Positions 42,042-43,505 of a stretch of DNA of 43,505 nucleotides are shown one piece after another (the stretch's first letter is position 1; each line of letters starts with the position of its first letter). The position numbers and the translations under genes were made by a program. The notes under the pieces were generated by a model. That model had not been told where the DNA came from, made no database searches, and saw only the letters and a list, made by a program, of their open reading frames with translations. This DNA is from Bacillota bacterium. Lineage in GTDB: Bacteria > Bacillota > Clostridia > Lachnospirales > Lachnospiraceae. The DNA lies in assembly GCA_023421075.1 (NCBI GenBank), contig JAEZUM010000033.1:1-43505 (forward strand). Direction: 5' to 3'.

Positions 42042-42560
42042 TTAATCGTAGAGTACTCCGGATTTGGAAACCTCTGTAACCGTACACCGCGTTGAGTCAA
42101 AGCAACAAGGTCTCTTATCCCCATTCTGTAGCTTGGAACAAGCAACCTCAATTCGCTTCTGGCGAGTAGCTTGGCTTTTCGTAGAACGAATCCATCTAAG
42201 CCATTCCCATCGGGCTTTCACGGTAAGCGTATTCCATAGGTTTGTTAGTCCCTCTTTGTGGATTGCTTCCATAATATCTTCGGGAATCTCGGGCTCCGGC
42301 CATTCATTGATTGGTTCTATATCAAAGGATAAAGTCTGGCCGGTTGTTGCATTTAATTCTCTGTTTAGAGAGTCACTTAACTCGAACCAATGACTTTCTT
42401 TTCCGTCCGGCTCCAAGGGGGCTTGAAAGGATATGCCGTTGATGGTTCCCTGAATCATAACCATACCACGGGAGGGCAGATGTATACTGGTATTAACGGG
42501 TATTTTAATAATTTTACGGTCTTCTATTTCTGAGACCATTGCTTCAAATATTATACTCAT
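42042..42560 (-). CDS. DUF1905 / YdeI-OmpD-associated family protein
   Basis: 172 aa. Residues about 1-90 match the DUF1905 beta-barrel pattern (ISFQAPLEPDGKESHWFELSD... then FDIEPINEWPEPEIPEDI). Residues about 90-150 hold the YdeI/OmpD-associated helical motif LWNTLTVKARWEWLRWIRST followed by RQKRIEVACSKLQNGDKRPCCF. The combination is common in bacteria and its biochemical role is not settled; related proteins have been linked to bacteriocin protection. The protein is cytoplasmic. The RBS (AGGAGC, minus strand) is good. Confidence 0.85.
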   Translation of the reverse strand: MSIIFEAMVSEIEDRKIIKIPVNTSIHLPSRGMVMIQGTINGISFQAPLEPDGKESHWFELSDSLNRELNATTGQTLSFDIEPINEWPEPEIPEDIMEAIHKEGLTNLWNTLTVKARWEWLRWIRSTKSQATRQKRIEVACSKLQNGDKRPCCFDSTRCTVTEVSKSGVLYD

Positions 42561-42817
42561 ATTATGCTCCTTTCCGATAAGGGAGATGGACTGGATACTC
42601 GGATCAATTAGTTAGAAGAGGAAAAAGACGTCTTCTTAAGGCTATAGTAGCAAACTTATCCCTTTTCGTATATAGTAACTATTACTAATTTATGTGGACT
42701 AAAATCCCACAGGTTGTTTCTACGGTTTTATGAAAGAAAACATGATTTTATCGGTGGGGTTAATATCGATAGGTTCAGGGAATACTGTCTAAAAAAACGA
42801 CTAGGAGACTATGAATC

Positions 42818-43505
42818 ATGAGAGATAAGGAAATGTACACTACACAGGAGATACAAGGTCAGACGCAACCTATTCCGGGGAAGGAGAGCCGTATGAATCC
42901 GGAACCGATCTATGATAATCCGGACTATACCGGAACCGGAAGACTGCGAGGAAAGACCGCAATCATTACCGGAGGTGACAGCGGGATCGGTAGAGCAATC
43001 GCGGTAGCCTTTGGAAAGGAAGGCTGTAATGTGGTCATTGTCTATAACATTGCGGACGATGATGCCAATACGACGAAGCAGGCAGTGGAAAGCTATCATG
43101 GAAAGGCACTTTTGATTAAGGGTGATATTGGAGATAGCAGCTTCTGTAATCAAATTATAGATAAGACTCTGCAGGAATTCCATTCCCTGGATATCCTTGT
43201 TAATAATGCTGCTGAGCAGCATCCACAGAAGAAGTTGGAGGACATAACGGATGAACAGCTCGTTCGAACCTTTCAGACGAATGTCTTCGGAATGTTTTAC
43301 CTGACCAGAGCAGCACTACCACATCTAAAAGAAGATAGCACAATCATAAACACCGGCTCAGTCACCGCATATAAGGGGAATGCCACCTTACTCGACTATT
43401 CTGCAACAAAAGGTGCGATTACCTCTTTTACAAGATCGTTATCTACGAATCTGGCGGATCGTAAGATAAGGGTAAATCAAGTGGCTCCCGGTCCCATCTG
43501 GACAC
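42818..43505 (+). CDS. Stress-type SDR oxidoreductase (YhdF/YhxC-like), truncated by window edge
   Basis: 229 residues are visible and the frame runs off the right end without a stop. The start at 42818 is preceded by CTAGGAGACT. The ~45-residue N-terminal leader (QTQPIPGKESRMNPEPIYD) is typical of the YhdF/YhxC/YdaD group, longer than classical SDRs. The cofactor motif TGGDSGIGRAIA, NNAAEQHP, a serine in INTGSVTAYKG, the catalytic YSATK and the later NQVAPGPIW are all present. Members reduce carbonyls with NAD(P)H and are often induced by general stress; the substrate is unknown. Confidence 0.9.
   Translation, partial: MRDKEMYTTQEIQGQTQPIPGKESRMNPEPIYDNPDYTGTGRLRGKTAIITGGDSGIGRAIAVAFGKEGCNVVIVYNIADDDANTTKQAVESYHGKALLIKGDIGDSSFCNQIIDKTLQEFHSLDILVNNAAEQHPQKKLEDITDEQLVRTFQTNVFGMFYLTRAALPHLKEDSTIINTGSVTAYKGNATLLDYSATKGAITSFTRSLSTNLADRKIRVNQVAPGPIWT

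Noticed and set aside
42809..43222. 137-codon reading frame on the minus strand
   Set aside because: The plus strand encodes a clear SDR through this region, with cofactor and catalytic motifs.

Overview
This 43.5-kb stretch looks like the chromosome of a low-GC, anaerobic, Gram-positive Clostridia member, most likely Lachnospiraceae-like. That placement is inferred from AT-rich DNA with strong Shine-Dalgarno sites, oxygen-sensitive Fe-S and radical enzymes, 2-hydroxyacyl-CoA dehydratase-type proteins, lipoprotein sugar-binding proteins paired with YesM/YesN regulators, and a PcsB/FtsEX-type module. No rRNA, tRNA or CRISPR array was seen. The only mobile DNA recognised is the 3' end of a group II intron at the left edge.

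Region 1 (1-3722): the intron tail abuts a minus-strand signalling operon of three receiver-domain proteins: a receiver-histidine kinase, a receiver with a kinase-like C-terminus, and a receiver-HDOD protein. Region 2 (3890-6943): an autoregulated-looking ArsR repressor and a four-domain CoA-disulfide reductase/rhodanese/TusA/DsrE fusion, probably for sulfane-sulfur handling, closed by a perfect hairpin. Region 3 (7018-12021): a secreted coiled-coil protein with FtsE and FtsX, followed by a threonine aldolase and a ferredoxin-type aldo/keto reductase. Region 4 (12046-19661): a membrane-anchored MshEN-like protein, a PflX-like radical SAM protein, an RlmD-type rRNA methyltransferase with a disordered extension, a diguanylate cyclase, an internally deleted SDR gene, and a divergent NmrA-like reductase/HxlR regulator pair.

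Region 5 (19721-29617) is the most unusual. A divergent GntR repressor faces a tight nine-gene operon: hypB, a large multi-FeS/FAD GltD-like oxidoreductase, hypA, a CooC-type nickel ATPase, two 2-hydroxyacyl-CoA dehydratase-like subunits, their ATP-dependent activase, a 55-residue membrane protein, and a free-standing protein resembling the middle part of acetyl-CoA synthase. No hydrogenase, CO dehydrogenase, complete acetyl-CoA synthase or CoA-transferase is present. This suggests an undescribed nickel-linked double-cubane-type reductase system: the flavoprotein feeds electrons to the activase, the activase fires the dehydratase pair, and HypA/HypB/CooC deliver nickel to one of the partners.

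Region 6 (29661-31902): a yybP-ykoY manganese riboswitch controls a fusion of a GDT1/UPF0016 manganese transporter with a metallo-beta-lactamase domain. Region 7 (31903-41844): a VOC protein, then a YesN/YesM-like two-component system with its own sugar-binding lipoprotein, followed by a complete YtfQ-YtfR-YtfT-YjfF-like sugar ABC transporter. Region 8 (41941-43505): a long perfect hairpin, a DUF1905/YdeI-like protein, and the start of a stress-type SDR cut by the window edge.
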